Part shown: piece by piece, positions 10,262 to 19,127 of the stretch
Layout of the letters: the number at the start of each line of letters is the position of its first letter
Numbering within the stretch: position 1 is the first letter of the stretch
Assembly: GCA_041392505.1 (NCBI GenBank)
Contig: JAWKLX010000017.1
Coordinates: forward strand, 97,131 to 161,130
Length of the DNA stretch: 64,000 nucleotides
Direction of reading: 5' to 3'
Origin: UBA6168 sp041392505
GTDB lineage: Bacteria > Bacteroidota > Bacteroidia > Chitinophagales > Saprospiraceae
Made by a program: the position numbers and the translations under genes
Notes under the pieces: generated by a model
The model's database searches: none
What the model saw: only the letters and a program-made list of their open reading frames with translations
Told to the model about the DNA's origin: nothing

Positions 10262-11656
10262 CTAACACTCCGGCACCCTTACCGACACATTCAAAGCCAG
10301 CCCTCCATCCGAGGTTTCTTTGTATTTGTCATGCATATCCTTAGCCGTTTCCCACATCGTTTTGATGACGCTGCCGAGCGTGACTTTGCTTTTTCTGGGT
10401 CGCTGTTCAGGGCAATCTGACTGGCTGTAATGGCCTTCGCTACGCCCATCGCATTCCTCTCAATACAAGGGATTTGGACGAGACCGTCCACGGGGTCGCA
10501 GGTGAGGCCGAGGTGGTGTTCCATGCTGATTTCGGCGGCCATGAGCACTTGCCGGGGCGTGCCGCCCAAGCATTGTGTCAAGCCAGCAGCGGCCATTGCT
10601 GACGAGACGCTTATCTCCGCTCGGCAGCCGCCCATCGCAGCGGAGATAGTTTGTTTTTTAAACAAACTGCCGATTTCGCTCGCCGTCAAAATAAAATCGA
10701 GGATGTCCTGCTCGCTCCCTTTGTTTTCACAAAAACAGATTAGGTATCAAAACGGCAGGGATGACGCCCGCTGCGCCATTGGTTGGGGCAGTGACGACCC
10801 GCTAAAAGAAGCGCTTTCCCCATTTACGGCCAGGCAAAACAACTGACCCATTTGAAGACATTGGTAAAAGAACTGCCACTGATCTTGATCGTCCGCAGCC
10901 AACCACGTGGTGTCGTATATTCTACCTCGTCGAGGAGGCGGGCGAATATCGTGGCGGGCGCGCCGCTGAATATTCAAGCCACCAGCAGTTCGCCATCGGT
11001 GTGGCAGCCTTTGTAAACGCATGAGAGCATCGTCTGCCAGATGTGGAGGATTCCTTCTGACCGTTTTTTCATCCCGCCAAGCAAGTTCGTTTGGAAAACG
11101 ATTTGGGATGGTCAGCCCGCTTGGTTCACCCACCGATGATATCTTTCTCATTGTCAATGGGGTAGGGGAGCTCAATGGTTTGTTTGTCCGCAACTGTATC
11201 GCCCTCTTGTATCACAAAGCCACCACCGATGGAGTAATAGGTTTCTTCGTTTATTTCCCCTTTGGAATTTGTTGAAATAAAAGTCAGCGCATTGGGGTGA
11301 AATGGCAGTTTTTCAAAAATAAACTCGATGTTTTTTAATGGGAAAAATTCAATCGGCTGTGTCCCGTCCAGCAGCAACTGATTATTTTTATAAATTTCGT
11401 CAATGTAACCGTCCAGTTTCTCCACCTCGATCGTCGTCGGATGGTGCCCACAAAGGCCGAGCATCACTGCAATGTCGGTGCCGTGTCCACGTCCCGTTTT
11501 AGCCAATGAGCCGTACAGCTTTACGTGGACGGAGGTGATCGTTTCCCCTTTTATTTTTTCCAAAAATTGACGGGCGGCGACCCAAGGCCCCATTGTATGC
11601 GAGCTGGATGGTCCGACGCCTATTTTAAATATGTCGAATACACTGATTCTTTCCAT
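10262..11656 (-). pseudogene. sdaA: L-serine ammonia-lyase (L-serine dehydratase), frame broken
   Basis: The intact N-terminal part starts at ATG 11656 (MERISVFDIFKIGVGPSSSH) and holds the classic SSSHTMGPW and GSLAKTGRGHGTD motifs. After about 11140 the reading frame shifts repeatedly, but pieces such as WRDEKTVR, GLNIQRRA and NGAAGVIP are found in other frames. The C-terminal part is readable again below about 10690: SAAMGGCRAEISVSSAM, CLGGTP, CDPVDGLVQIPC, ending VSVRVPEC before a TAG at 10262. These Cys residues bind the [4Fe-4S] cluster that dehydrates serine to pyruvate and ammonia. At least four frame changes lie between 10300 and 11150. The full length would be normal for the single-chain enzyme. 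Confidence 0.85.
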
Positions 11657-11801
11657 GTGCGGTGTTGGTGAAAAAGATTTTGGGTGCGAAATAACGATTA
11701 AAATGGAAGTTGTGGAGGCATTCTTTGTGGATTGGGGATTGTTCAAAAAGTTTTTAATCTTGCATTTAACCTCCAACCTGCCTCCAATCAATGATAATCA
11801 A

Positions 11802-12476
11802 ATGCTCGAATGGGACCCAATTATATTGACTTTTAAGTTGGCACTGGTCACGACCCTGCTGCTTTTGGTCATTTCCATTCCCTTGGCCTATTGGTTGTCC
11901 TATTCGGAGCGGAAAATGAAACCCGTTATAGAAACCCTGGTGAGCATGCCGTTGGTGCTGCCCCCGACGGTGTTGGGGTTTTATCTGCTCATTGCCTTCA
12001 GTCCAAATTATGCTTTTGGGAAAATGCTGTCGGATGTACTCGACCTAAAATTGATTTTTTCCTTTGCGGGGCTGGTCGTGGCGTCGGTCATTTACAGTTT
12101 ACCGTTCATGGTGCACCCGATTCAGGCCGGGTTGAGCAACCTCCCCGCCTCTCTGACGGAGGCCGCCTATGTGATGGGGAAATCGAAACGCACGACCTTG
12201 TTTAAGGTCTTGTTACCGAACATCAAACCAAATTTATTGACGGGCATCGTGTTGTCGTTTGCCCATACCATAGGCGAATTTGGCGTGGTGCTGATGATCG
12301 GAGGGAACATCCCCGGCAAAACCAAAGTAGCCTCCATCGCCGTGTACGACGAAGTGGAAGCCATGAACTACGGGGCTGCCAATGCATATTCCCTGTTCTT
12401 GTTTGCACTGTCGTTTGTTATATTATTGACGGTTTATATGGTGAATGGTGGCTATCTAAAACGGTACTGGCGATGA
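11802..12476 (+). CDS. modB: Molybdate ABC transporter permease
   Basis: A 224-residue inner-membrane protein with about five TM helices, starting at the ATG at 11802 (MLEWDPIILTFKLALVTT). The inner-membrane-permease EAA loop is visible as ASLTEAAYVMGKSKRTTLFKVLLPNIKP, the site that contacts the ATPase, and it is followed by GEFGVVLMIGGNIPGKT, characteristic of ModB. It would import molybdate with ModC. The upstream open frame before 11802 overlaps the serine dehydratase start on the other strand and is not needed. It overlaps modC by four bases (ATGA), indicating translational coupling. No modA binding protein is nearby, so the binding protein is encoded elsewhere or is missing. Confidence 0.92.
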   Translation: MLEWDPIILTFKLALVTTLLLLVISIPLAYWLSYSERKMKPVIETLVSMPLVLPPTVLGFYLLIAFSPNYAFGKMLSDVLDLKLIFSFAGLVVASVIYSLPFMVHPIQAGLSNLPASLTEAAYVMGKSKRTTLFKVLLPNIKPNLLTGIVLSFAHTIGEFGVVLMIGGNIPGKTKVASIAVYDEVEAMNYGAANAYSLFLFALSFVILLTVYMVNGGYLKRYWR

Positions 12477-13348
12477 TCCGATTTGTTTTACATAAAAAAC
12501 TAAAAGCCGTGGGTGGCGACATGCAGTTGCTGGTAGAAGCGGCCATTGAAAGGGGGCAGCTGTTGGCGCTCTACGGCGAATCGGGGGCTGGTAAAACGTC
12601 CATCCTCCGCATGCTCGCCGGACTGATGAAGCCTGAAAGCGGCCTGATCGAAGTGCATGGCAATACTTGGCTGGATAGTCAAAATGGCATTGATTTAAAA
12701 CCGCAAAAACGGAAAACCGGATTTGTGTTTCAGGATTATGCGCTTTTCCCCAACATGACTGTCCGCCAAAACCTCGAATTTGCTTTGGACAAAAACCAAG
12801 ACCGGAAAATCGTAGACGAACTGATCGAAATGGTCGAGCTGGGCGATCTCCAGCATCGCAAACCAGAAACTCTTTCCGGTGGCCAACAACAACGGACGGC
12901 CCTGGCCCGTGCCCTTGTCCGGCGGCCAGCATTGTTGCTCTTAGACGAACCTCTTTCGGCACTCGATTATTCTATGCGTTCCAAATTGCAGGACTATATT
13001 TTGGAAGTTCATCGCAAGTTTAACCTGACGACCATTTTGGTGAGCCATGAAATCAGTGAAGTATTTAAAATGGCGGATAGGGTACTATCCATTGACCGAG
13101 GCGAAGTTGTAAAACATGGGAAACCCATTGAAATTTTTACCGATGACTGTCCTGAAAATGAATCTTTTAATCTAATTGGTGATGTAGTGGAAATTAATCG
13201 TCAAGAAAATAAAACATTGATTAAAATATTGGTGGGCCAACAGTTGTTGGATATAGAAATGCCAAATGAAAAAATAAAAGAATTGAAATTAGGGGATAAA
13301 ATATTGGTCGGTGCTGCGCTCAATATTTCAACCATTAAAAAGATATAA
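12473..13348 (+). CDS. modC: Molybdate ABC transporter ATP-binding protein
   Basis: A 291-residue ATPase. Walker A is GESGAGKT (35-42), the Q-loop is FVFQDYALFP, the ABC signature is LSGGQQQR (134-141), Walker B is LLLLDEP (154-160) and the H-loop is LVSHE. Residues from about 230 form a TOBE-like domain (LIGDVVEINRQ, LLDIEMPNE), usual in ModC, which binds oxyanion and regulates the ATPase. The start overlaps the end of modB by four bases. The arrangement and both sequences support a molybdate (or tungstate) importer supplying molybdenum-cofactor enzymes. It ends in AT-rich sequence with no strong terminator seen. Confidence 0.92.
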   Translation: MIRFVLHKKLKAVGGDMQLLVEAAIERGQLLALYGESGAGKTSILRMLAGLMKPESGLIEVHGNTWLDSQNGIDLKPQKRKTGFVFQDYALFPNMTVRQNLEFALDKNQDRKIVDELIEMVELGDLQHRKPETLSGGQQQRTALARALVRRPALLLLDEPLSALDYSMRSKLQDYILEVHRKFNLTTILVSHEISEVFKMADRVLSIDRGEVVKHGKPIEIFTDDCPENESFNLIGDVVEINRQENKTLIKILVGQQLLDIEMPNEKIKELKLGDKILVGAALNISTIKKI

Positions 13349-13497
13349 AATGCAATTAAATAATAGACTTTATTTGGTTTTTCGGAATTACGGCGTTTCG
13401 GTATAGTGGCAGATCAAAAAAATAGAATAAAGCCTAATTAATTAAATTTAAATGTTCAAAAAAAATCAACATTAAATTAAGAAAAATGTGATTTGGA

Positions 13498-13539
13498 AAA
13501 TCCATTATCCATTTTCAATTATCCATTATCCATTATCCA
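13498..13539 (+). repeat. TTATCCA heptamer repeats in front of the OsmC-fusion gene
   Basis: Three perfect adjacent TTATCCA units lie at 13519-13539, with a further unit at 13505-13511 separated by a diverged copy. The array ends 7 bp before the ATG of the next gene. The same heptamer is repeated six times before the ACMSD-like gene at 17182. Confidence 0.9.
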
Positions 13540-13546
13540 TTAAATC

Positions 13547-14758
13547 ATGGCTTCAAAAAAGATAACCTTCGAAAATAAAAATGGTGAAACCCTCGCCGCC
13601 CGTCTTGAATTGCCCGTCAACCAACACCCGCATACTTATGTGTTGTTTGCTCATTGTTTTACCTGCAATAAAAATTTTACTGCACTCGAAAATATCATCC
13701 GAGCTTTGAATCAAGAAGGCTTTGCCGTGCTGCGGTTTGACTTCACAGGATTAGGCCAAAGCGAAGGGGATTTTGCGGACACCAACTTTTCCTCCAATGT
13801 CCAAGACTTAATTGAGGCTGCTGATTTTTTAAAAGAAAATTATAAAGCGCCGGAATTATTAATCGGCCATTCTCTCGGTGGAACAGCGGCGATTTGTGCA
13901 GCGACGCAACTTCCCGAATTAAAAGCCGTGGCGACCATCGGCGCCCCTTTTGATCCTGGGCAAGTGAGCCATTTATTTTCCGGATCTTTGGATGAAATAA
14001 AACAGGAAGGTGTTGCCGAAGTATCGATTGGAGGCAGGCCATTTATGGTGAAAAAACAATTTTTGGAAGATATGCAAAGCCAAGAATTAAATGAAAAAAT
14101 AAATAGGTTGGGAAAATCATTATTGGTGTTGCATTCCCCGCAGGATCAAATAGTTGAGATTGAAAACGCCGCCCGGTTATATAAAACGGCCCGGCATCCT
14201 AAAAGCTTTGTCAGCCTTGATGGGGCCGATCATTTATTGAGCAAAAAAGAAGACTCCTATTATGTGGGTGATGTGATTGCTTCTTGGGCGAAGCGGTATA
14301 TTTCGATACGTAAAAAAGAAGAATTGGAAGTGCGAAAAGAGGTAGCTGCCCGCCTCGGTGAAACAGGTTATACAACCGATATTATGGTGCGCCATCACCC
14401 CATCACGGCCGATGAACCAATTTCTTTCGGCGGCAATGATTATGGCCCTTCACCTTATGATTTATTAAATGCCAGCCTCGGCGCTTGCACTGCGATGACT
14501 TTACAGATGTATGCCCGCCGGAAAAAATGGGATTTAAAAGAAGTGGTTGTCCATTTGGAACATTATAAAGATTACGCTGCCGATCTGGAAAATATGGAAG
14601 ACCAAAAAAGTAAGATCGACCACTTCGACCGCTGTTTGGAATTAAAAGGGGAGTTGGATGAAACGCAGAAAAACCGATTATTGGAAATTGCCAATAAATG
14701 CCCCGTACACCGGACGTTGCACAGTGATGTTAAGGTGATAACGAAGTTGAAGGAGTGA
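13547..14758 (+). CDS. Bifunctional alpha/beta hydrolase - OsmC family protein
   Basis: A 403-residue fusion. Residues 1-250 are an alpha/beta hydrolase with the nucleophile elbow GHSLGG (Ser109), an aspartate candidate in HSPQDQ and His229 in DGADHLLSK. Residues about 265-403 are an OsmC domain with the two peroxidatic cysteines Cys314 (SLGACTAM) and Cys385 (NKCPVHRTL), which reduce organic hydroperoxides. This fusion is known in many bacteria; the hydrolase may release substrate for the peroxidase part, but its ester substrate is unknown. The frame is clean although genes on both sides are broken. The start sits directly after a heptamer repeat array. Probably cytoplasmic. Confidence 0.9.
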   Translation: MASKKITFENKNGETLAARLELPVNQHPHTYVLFAHCFTCNKNFTALENIIRALNQEGFAVLRFDFTGLGQSEGDFADTNFSSNVQDLIEAADFLKENYKAPELLIGHSLGGTAAICAATQLPELKAVATIGAPFDPGQVSHLFSGSLDEIKQEGVAEVSIGGRPFMVKKQFLEDMQSQELNEKINRLGKSLLVLHSPQDQIVEIENAARLYKTARHPKSFVSLDGADHLLSKKEDSYYVGDVIASWAKRYISIRKKEELEVRKEVAARLGETGYTTDIMVRHHPITADEPISFGGNDYGPSPYDLLNASLGACTAMTLQMYARRKKWDLKEVVVHLEHYKDYAADLENMEDQKSKIDHFDRCLELKGELDETQKNRLLEIANKCPVHRTLHSDVKVITKLKE

Positions 14759-14837
14759 ATTTAATTATTTAACTGGTTTATAATTTTTTACCATAAAAAA
14801 ATAAAATAGTTTTATTTTTTTATCAAGGTGAGGTTTT

Positions 14838-15059
14838 ATGCAGAAAGGTAAAATTGAAATAATAAATAAAAAAATCATTTACCTCTATCCAGAAAGTATT
14901 ATTCGATAGGCTGCATATTGTCCATATTTTGAAAGCAATATTCTCAATATTAAATTGATTTCTATTTCGCCAAGAATGATGATTGATAATGATGAAGCGC
15001 TCTTTATTTCTTTTATTAATAATGCCGAAAATAAGTTTTTAATAATTCGTTTTCGTTAG
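14838..15059 (+). pseudogene. Possible small ORF interrupted by an in-frame TAG
   Basis: From ATG 14838 the frame runs 23 codons, meets TAG at 14907-14909, and then continues open for 49 more codons in the same frame to TAG at 15057. The second part reads like protein (ISISPRMMIDNDEALFISF). I do not recognise it. It may be the remnant of a small gene or chance in AT-rich sequence. Confidence 0.22.
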
Positions 15060-15062
15060 GAG

Positions 15063-15156
15063 GCCGGAGGTTGCAAAACCTCCTCTACCTAGGCCCTTTA
15101 CTATCGTTGGGTTGCAGCCATGAAACGAATGTAGAGGAGGTTTTGCAACCTCCGGC
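15063..15156. repeat. 26-bp perfect inverted repeat with 42-bp centre
   Basis: Arms at 15063-15088 (starting GCCGGAGGTTGCAAAACC) and 15131-15156 are exact reverse complements. The centre is unique and there is no T-run beside it. The GC-rich arms stand out in an AT-rich gap and resemble a small palindromic mobile unit more than a terminator. Confidence 0.85.
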
Positions 15157-15382
15157 TTATTTACGAGAAATATTAATTTTCAATTTTCGGCAGTAATAAT
15201 AAAAGGTAGGTGCAAAGGAAGTGAAGTCTTAATTGCCCAAATGAATACTGACAAAAAGCAATTTTAATTCTTCCGCTAAGAAACCGAAATAAGCAACTAA
15301 AATTTCTATTTTTGCCTACCCAAAACTGTAAAGATTAACCACCCCATCCTCGAACGACCATATTCCATCACCTAACCAAACT

Positions 15383-16485
15383 ATGACGGACAAAGACCTA
15401 AAGTACACCACCATCCACTACCACTCCTACTTGCAGTTGGACAAAATCCTTGACGCCCAACACCCCCGCAGCGCCGATTTGGAGGAGAAGCCAGCCCACG
15501 AGGAAATGCTGTTCATCATCATTCACCAGGTTTATGAGTTGTGGTTCAAGCAGATCAAGCATGAGTTAAATCGTGCTCGAAATGTTCCACAAAGACAATG
15601 TGGACGAACGCAGTATTGGCACCGCTACGGCCCGTTTGGAAAGGGTAGAGGAGATCATGAAATTGCTCATCCAGCAAATACGGGTATTGGAAACCATGAC
15701 ACCATTGGATTTCCTCGATTTCCGCAATTACCTTTTTCCGGCCTCTGGTTTTCAGAGCTTTCAGTTCCGCATGGTTGAAGTGATGTTGGGGTTGGAAGAG
15801 GGCAAACGTTTGACCTACAACAGCCATCATTACGCTTCGGTTTTTCCCGAAGAGCAACAAAAAGAATTACAAAAAACAACGGACAGCGGGTCGTTGTTCG
15901 AAGTTGTTGAAGCTTGGCTGGAGCGCACTCCGTTTTTGCGTTTTGAAGATTTCCGTTTTCTGGAGCACTATAAAATGGCGGTTGAAAAAATGATCACCAA
16001 GGAACAGGAGGCCATCAATGCATCTGGTTATTTGACAGAAAGAAAGGGAAATGCGATTGAAAATGCTTATGGCACGGACACCTATTTTCAATCAGTTTTA
16101 AATAAAGACGTCCATGAGAAAATGAAAGAGGGGCAGTTGCGGCTATCCTACAAGGCGACCGTTGCTGCGTTGCTTATCAATTTATATCGCGATCGAACCC
16201 ATCCTTCACGGCCCATTCCGCCTTCTGACCAACCTTGTGGATATTGACGAGCTATTTACCACTTGGCGCTACCGTCATGCGCAAAATGGTGCTGCGGATG
16301 CTCGGCAAAAAAATCGGCACTGGCGCTCCTCTGGCCACGAATACTTCGTACGTGACTGCTGTCAAACACCATATCTTGGCATGGACTTACACAACATCTC
16401 GACCCTGCTCATATCTCGCTCGGAACTCCCGCCCTTGCCGGACAACCTGCGGAAAGAACTGGGGTTTTATTATACACAGAAATAG
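15383..16485 (+). pseudogene. kynA: Tryptophan 2,3-dioxygenase, frame broken
   Basis: Read across frames this is a complete TDO of about 365 residues: start MTDKDLKYTTIHYHSYL, then HQVYELWFKQIKHEL, then MLEMFHKDNVDERS in a second frame from 15573, then FRLLTNLVDIDELFTTWRYRH in a third frame, and the C-terminus RSELPPLPDNLRKELGFYY before TAG. The family uses heme to open the indole ring of L-tryptophan, giving N-formylkynurenine, the first step of the kynurenine pathway encoded downstream. Frame changes lie near 15568, 16190, 16285, 16330 and 16380. None removes more than a base or so, so the protein would be intact if these are sequence errors. No formamidase gene is seen nearby. Confidence 0.9.
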
Positions 16486-16487
16486 GT

Positions 16488-16562
16488 AGAGGGTTGAGGG
16501 TAGAAGTTGAGGGCATTGGCCATTTAATCACCTTCCACCTTCAACCAACTACCTCAACCTTA
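16488..16562. repeat. Imperfect hairpin of GAGGGT/AACCTC-like words before the 3-HAO gene
   Basis: The left part is built of GGTAGAGGGTTGAGGGTAG-like words and the right part of CTTCAACCAACTACCTCAAC-like words, so the two sides pair imperfectly. It fills the gap between the dioxygenase genes and ends at the next start codon. It resembles the iterated-word hairpins at 20394, 42199 and 51204. Confidence 0.5.
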
Positions 16563-16565
16563 ACT

Positions 16566-17084
16566 ATGTCCAAATTATTTCCTAAAGTCAATTTCAAGGA
16601 GTGGATCGAAGAGAATCGTCATTTATTAAAACCACCAGTGGGCAATAAATGTGTGTGGGATGGTGGAGAATACATCGTAATGGTCGTCGGTGGGCCAAAT
16701 TCCCGCAAAGATTATCACCTAAACCAGACCCCTGAATTTTTTTATCAGGTGGAAGGGAATATTACTTTAAAAGTAATTGATGACGGAGAGCAAAAAGACA
16801 TCCATATCAATGAAGGGGAAATTTATTTGTTGCCTTCTAATATTCCTCATTCTCCTCAACGTGGCCCGAACACTATCGGACTGGTGATTGAACAAAAACG
16901 GCCGGAAGGCATGGAGGATGGCTTGGCTTGGTTTTGTGAAAATTGCCACCATGAACTATACCGGGAGCCATTTACTTTGCAAAATATAGAAACGGATATG
17001 CCGGTTATTTTTAATCGTTTTTATAGCAATAAAGAATTGCGGACTTGTGATAAATGTAAGGCAGTAATGGAACCACCGAAATAA
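16566..17084 (+). CDS. nbaC: 3-hydroxyanthranilate 3,4-dioxygenase
   Basis: A 172-residue cupin enzyme that opens the ring of 3-hydroxyanthranilate to 2-amino-3-carboxymuconate semialdehyde. The Fe(II) ligands His51, Glu57 and His95 are visible in RKDYHLNQTPEFFYQ and LPSNIPHSPQRG. The C-terminus has the extra rubredoxin-like pair CENCHHELY and CDKCKAVM, typical of bacterial and fungal forms. The start at ATG 16566 gives the usual length. It lies between the TDO gene and an ACMSD-like decarboxylase gene in the order of the pathway. The frame is intact, unlike both neighbours. Confidence 0.94.
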   Translation: MSKLFPKVNFKEWIEENRHLLKPPVGNKCVWDGGEYIVMVVGGPNSRKDYHLNQTPEFFYQVEGNITLKVIDDGEQKDIHINEGEIYLLPSNIPHSPQRGPNTIGLVIEQKRPEGMEDGLAWFCENCHHELYREPFTLQNIETDMPVIFNRFYSNKELRTCDKCKAVMEPPK

Positions 17085-17133
17085 ATTGATAATTGAAAAT
17101 TGAAAAATTAAAATGGACAATTTTTTGATTTAA

Positions 17134-17175
17134 TTATCCATTATCCATTATCCATTATCCATTATCCATTATCCA
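17134..17175 (+). repeat. Six perfect TTATCCA heptamers in front of the ACMSD-like gene
   Basis: Six uninterrupted TTATCCA units end 6 bp before ATG 17182. The preceding bases (AATTGAAAATTGAAAAATT) are also low complexity. It is the same word as at 13498-13539. Confidence 0.95.
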
Positions 17176-17181
17176 TTTTTA

Positions 17182-18252
17182 ATGAATAAATTCCGAATTA
17201 ATGGTCACGGTCATTTTGCTTCCCAATCCGGAACATATGGCTCGCATTTATGCGGGAAAAAACTATTCTGGATTGACGATGACCGAAATTTATGCGGCAG
17301 GGTGATTGGAAACGACCAGTGACTGACCCCAGTTTTTTTATTGATGAAAACTGGTTTGATGCAACGCACAAATAGGATCACGAGGTAATTTTTGAATTTA
17401 TCGTAATTATATTGTAATGGCATGGATAAAAATACATGCCATGATGTTATACATTTTCAAAATGATTTTAATGCAGAAGTGCAACATAATTATCCTGAAA
17501 AATTCACCAGTGGATTTGTGGTACAAGCAGCCTATATGGATGACGCATTAAAAGAAATAGAGCGTTGTTTTAATTCCTTAAAATTAAATCTTATATTGGC
17601 TCACCTTATTTTTATAAATAAGGAAAAATGAGTGGTGTCTATTGCGGATGAGTCGGTCGAACCTATTTTTGAATTAGCTATGAATATGGGTTGGCCGTGG
17701 AAATATTATTCATATGACGGTCAGAAAATAATTGGTTTAAAAGACCGTTTTTGGCGTTTCCATTTGGTTTGGATGTGTGCCCAAACGGCAGATACGTACC
17801 ATTTTTTTACCTCCCTTAATTACCCCGATAAATACCCAAACATGCGTACTTGTTTTGCCCACGGCAATCAATTCGGCCAAATAAATGTGGGACGCAGGGC
17901 GCAAGGTTTTGAGGGGCGGCCCGATTTGTTTGAGGGGGCAGGCCATCCCAACCGTTCGTTGCGAAAGCCGAATTTATTTTATGACACTTTGGTGCACGAT
18001 GTTTATTCTTTTCGGCTGCTGGTCGATCGGCAGGGCGTTAGCCAAATATTAGCAGGGTTGGACGATCCTTACCCTTTGGGGGAGATGGAAAATGAAGAGG
18101 GCGGTTATCCCGGAAAAGTAATTGATGAGGCAGTGCAACGGGGATTTATCACTTCGGAGGAACGTGACGAAATTTGGTGCGACAATGTTGCCAATTGGCT
18201 GTATGGATGGGACAAGGAGGAATTTTATACAAGAATAAAAATGAGGAATTAA
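17182..18252 (+). pseudogene. ACMSD-like amidohydrolase (aminocarboxymuconate-semialdehyde decarboxylase), N-terminal half frame broken
   Basis: The protein begins MNKFRINGHGHF at 17182; the HGH motif (His9, His11) supplies zinc ligands of the amidohydrolase-2 family. Correct sequence then hops between frames (FWIDDDRN, GDWKRPVTDPSFFIDE, VIHFQNDFNAEVQ, EKFTSGFVVQAAY) and becomes continuous from about 17700 (DRFWRFHLVWMCAQTADTY, NMRTCFAHGNQFGQ, VDRQGVSQILAGLDDPYPLG) to the TAA at 18250. At least six single-base changes lie in 17215-17690. The enzyme would decarboxylate the unstable product of the preceding dioxygenase, diverting it from quinolinate. The assignment rests on family motifs and gene order. 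If the frame changes are real, the pathway would stop at the dioxygenase product. Confidence 0.8.
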
Positions 18253-18321
18253 TTCGTTTTAAATATTTTTTAAAATCAAAATAAACTGGCTTTTAAAAGG
18301 CCACATTTATTGCAAATTAAA

Positions 18322-19101
18322 ATGCTCGAATACTGCCAATTATATTTTAAACAATTTATTCAAACCTTACCTATGCATAAGGATGGGTTTGAATTTATAA
18401 AAAAATACCAGCCTTGGAAAGGCATGGAGAAATATAGTTGGTCGGCTCGGGTACTATTGATTGCTTCGGTTTTATTAGGTTATTTCTTTTTTAAGGATGC
18501 TTTTATTGCTGCGAAAGAATTGATAAATACGGCTACGAATAGCCAAGCCGGACTTGCTTTTTTTACCGATTTTTCTTTTGAGAAAATAGATTGGGCATTA
18601 AAAGGAACAAAAAAATATCTCATCCTGATTGTGCTCGAAATATTTACGTTCCATTTTGTGCAAAAAGTTTTGGAAATAAAAACCGGCCGAAAACCGAGTT
18701 ATACTTTTTCGGCATTTTTTGCCGCTGAAAAAAGAATGTTAAAAGCATCATTGTCGGCTTGGATCAAGGAGATAATTTTTATCGCACTCGCAAAAGCATT
18801 GATTGGAATAATAGGGTTGGGTTTTTTATTAAAAGATCCCGTTAGTTTATTAATCCAGTTTTATTTTCTTGGTTTTATTATTATTGACAATTACCACGAG
18901 TGTTTTGGATTGACCTTAAAAGAAAGTTCGCAAAAAACCAAACAAGTGGCCGGTGTCGCAATTGCCATTGGTGGTGTGGCTTATTGCTTGATGTTTGTGC
19001 CATTAATTGGCGTAGTTGCAGCAACCATGATCGGCGCAGTGACGGCGACTTTAGCCATGGAAAGGTTTGCCCCCATGGAGGTGGCCAATGATTTGGTTTG
19101 A
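18322..19101 (+). CDS. Hypothetical integral membrane protein (EI24/CysZ-like appearance)
   Basis: A 259-residue protein if started at ATG 18322 (the TTG at 18310 is less likely). It has about four to five hydrophobic segments: VLLIASVLLGYFFF, YLILIVLEIFTFHFV, FIALAKALIGIIGLGFLL, LLIQFYFLGFIIIDNY and a Gly/Ala-rich C-terminal pair. The layout, with a long N-terminal loop and a motif DNYHECFGL before the last helices, recalls EI24/CysZ-type membrane proteins, but I do not recognise it firmly. It sits between the ACMSD-like gene and kynU in the same direction, 26 bp before kynU, so it is probably co-transcribed with the kynurenine genes. Its role there is unknown. Confidence 0.65.
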   Translation: MLEYCQLYFKQFIQTLPMHKDGFEFIKKYQPWKGMEKYSWSARVLLIASVLLGYFFFKDAFIAAKELINTATNSQAGLAFFTDFSFEKIDWALKGTKKYLILIVLEIFTFHFVQKVLEIKTGRKPSYTFSAFFAAEKRMLKASLSAWIKEIIFIALAKALIGIIGLGFLLKDPVSLLIQFYFLGFIIIDNYHECFGLTLKESSQKTKQVAGVAIAIGGVAYCLMFVPLIGVVAATMIGAVTATLAMERFAPMEVANDLV

Positions 19102-19127
19102 TTTGTTTAAAAAATAAAAAATAATTC

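Larger units (their letters stand above)
14759..15382. other. 624-bp gap with a relic ORF and an inverted repeat
   Basis: No intact gene is seen here. It holds a possible interrupted short ORF (14838-15059) and a 26-bp inverted repeat (15063-15156), each listed separately. The remaining 15157-15382 is AT-rich and presumably holds the promoter of the tryptophan dioxygenase gene, though no box fits well. Confidence 0.5.

Noticed and set aside
17134..17175. CRISPR-like array
   Set aside because: Units are 7 bp with no spacers, and no cas genes are in the window.
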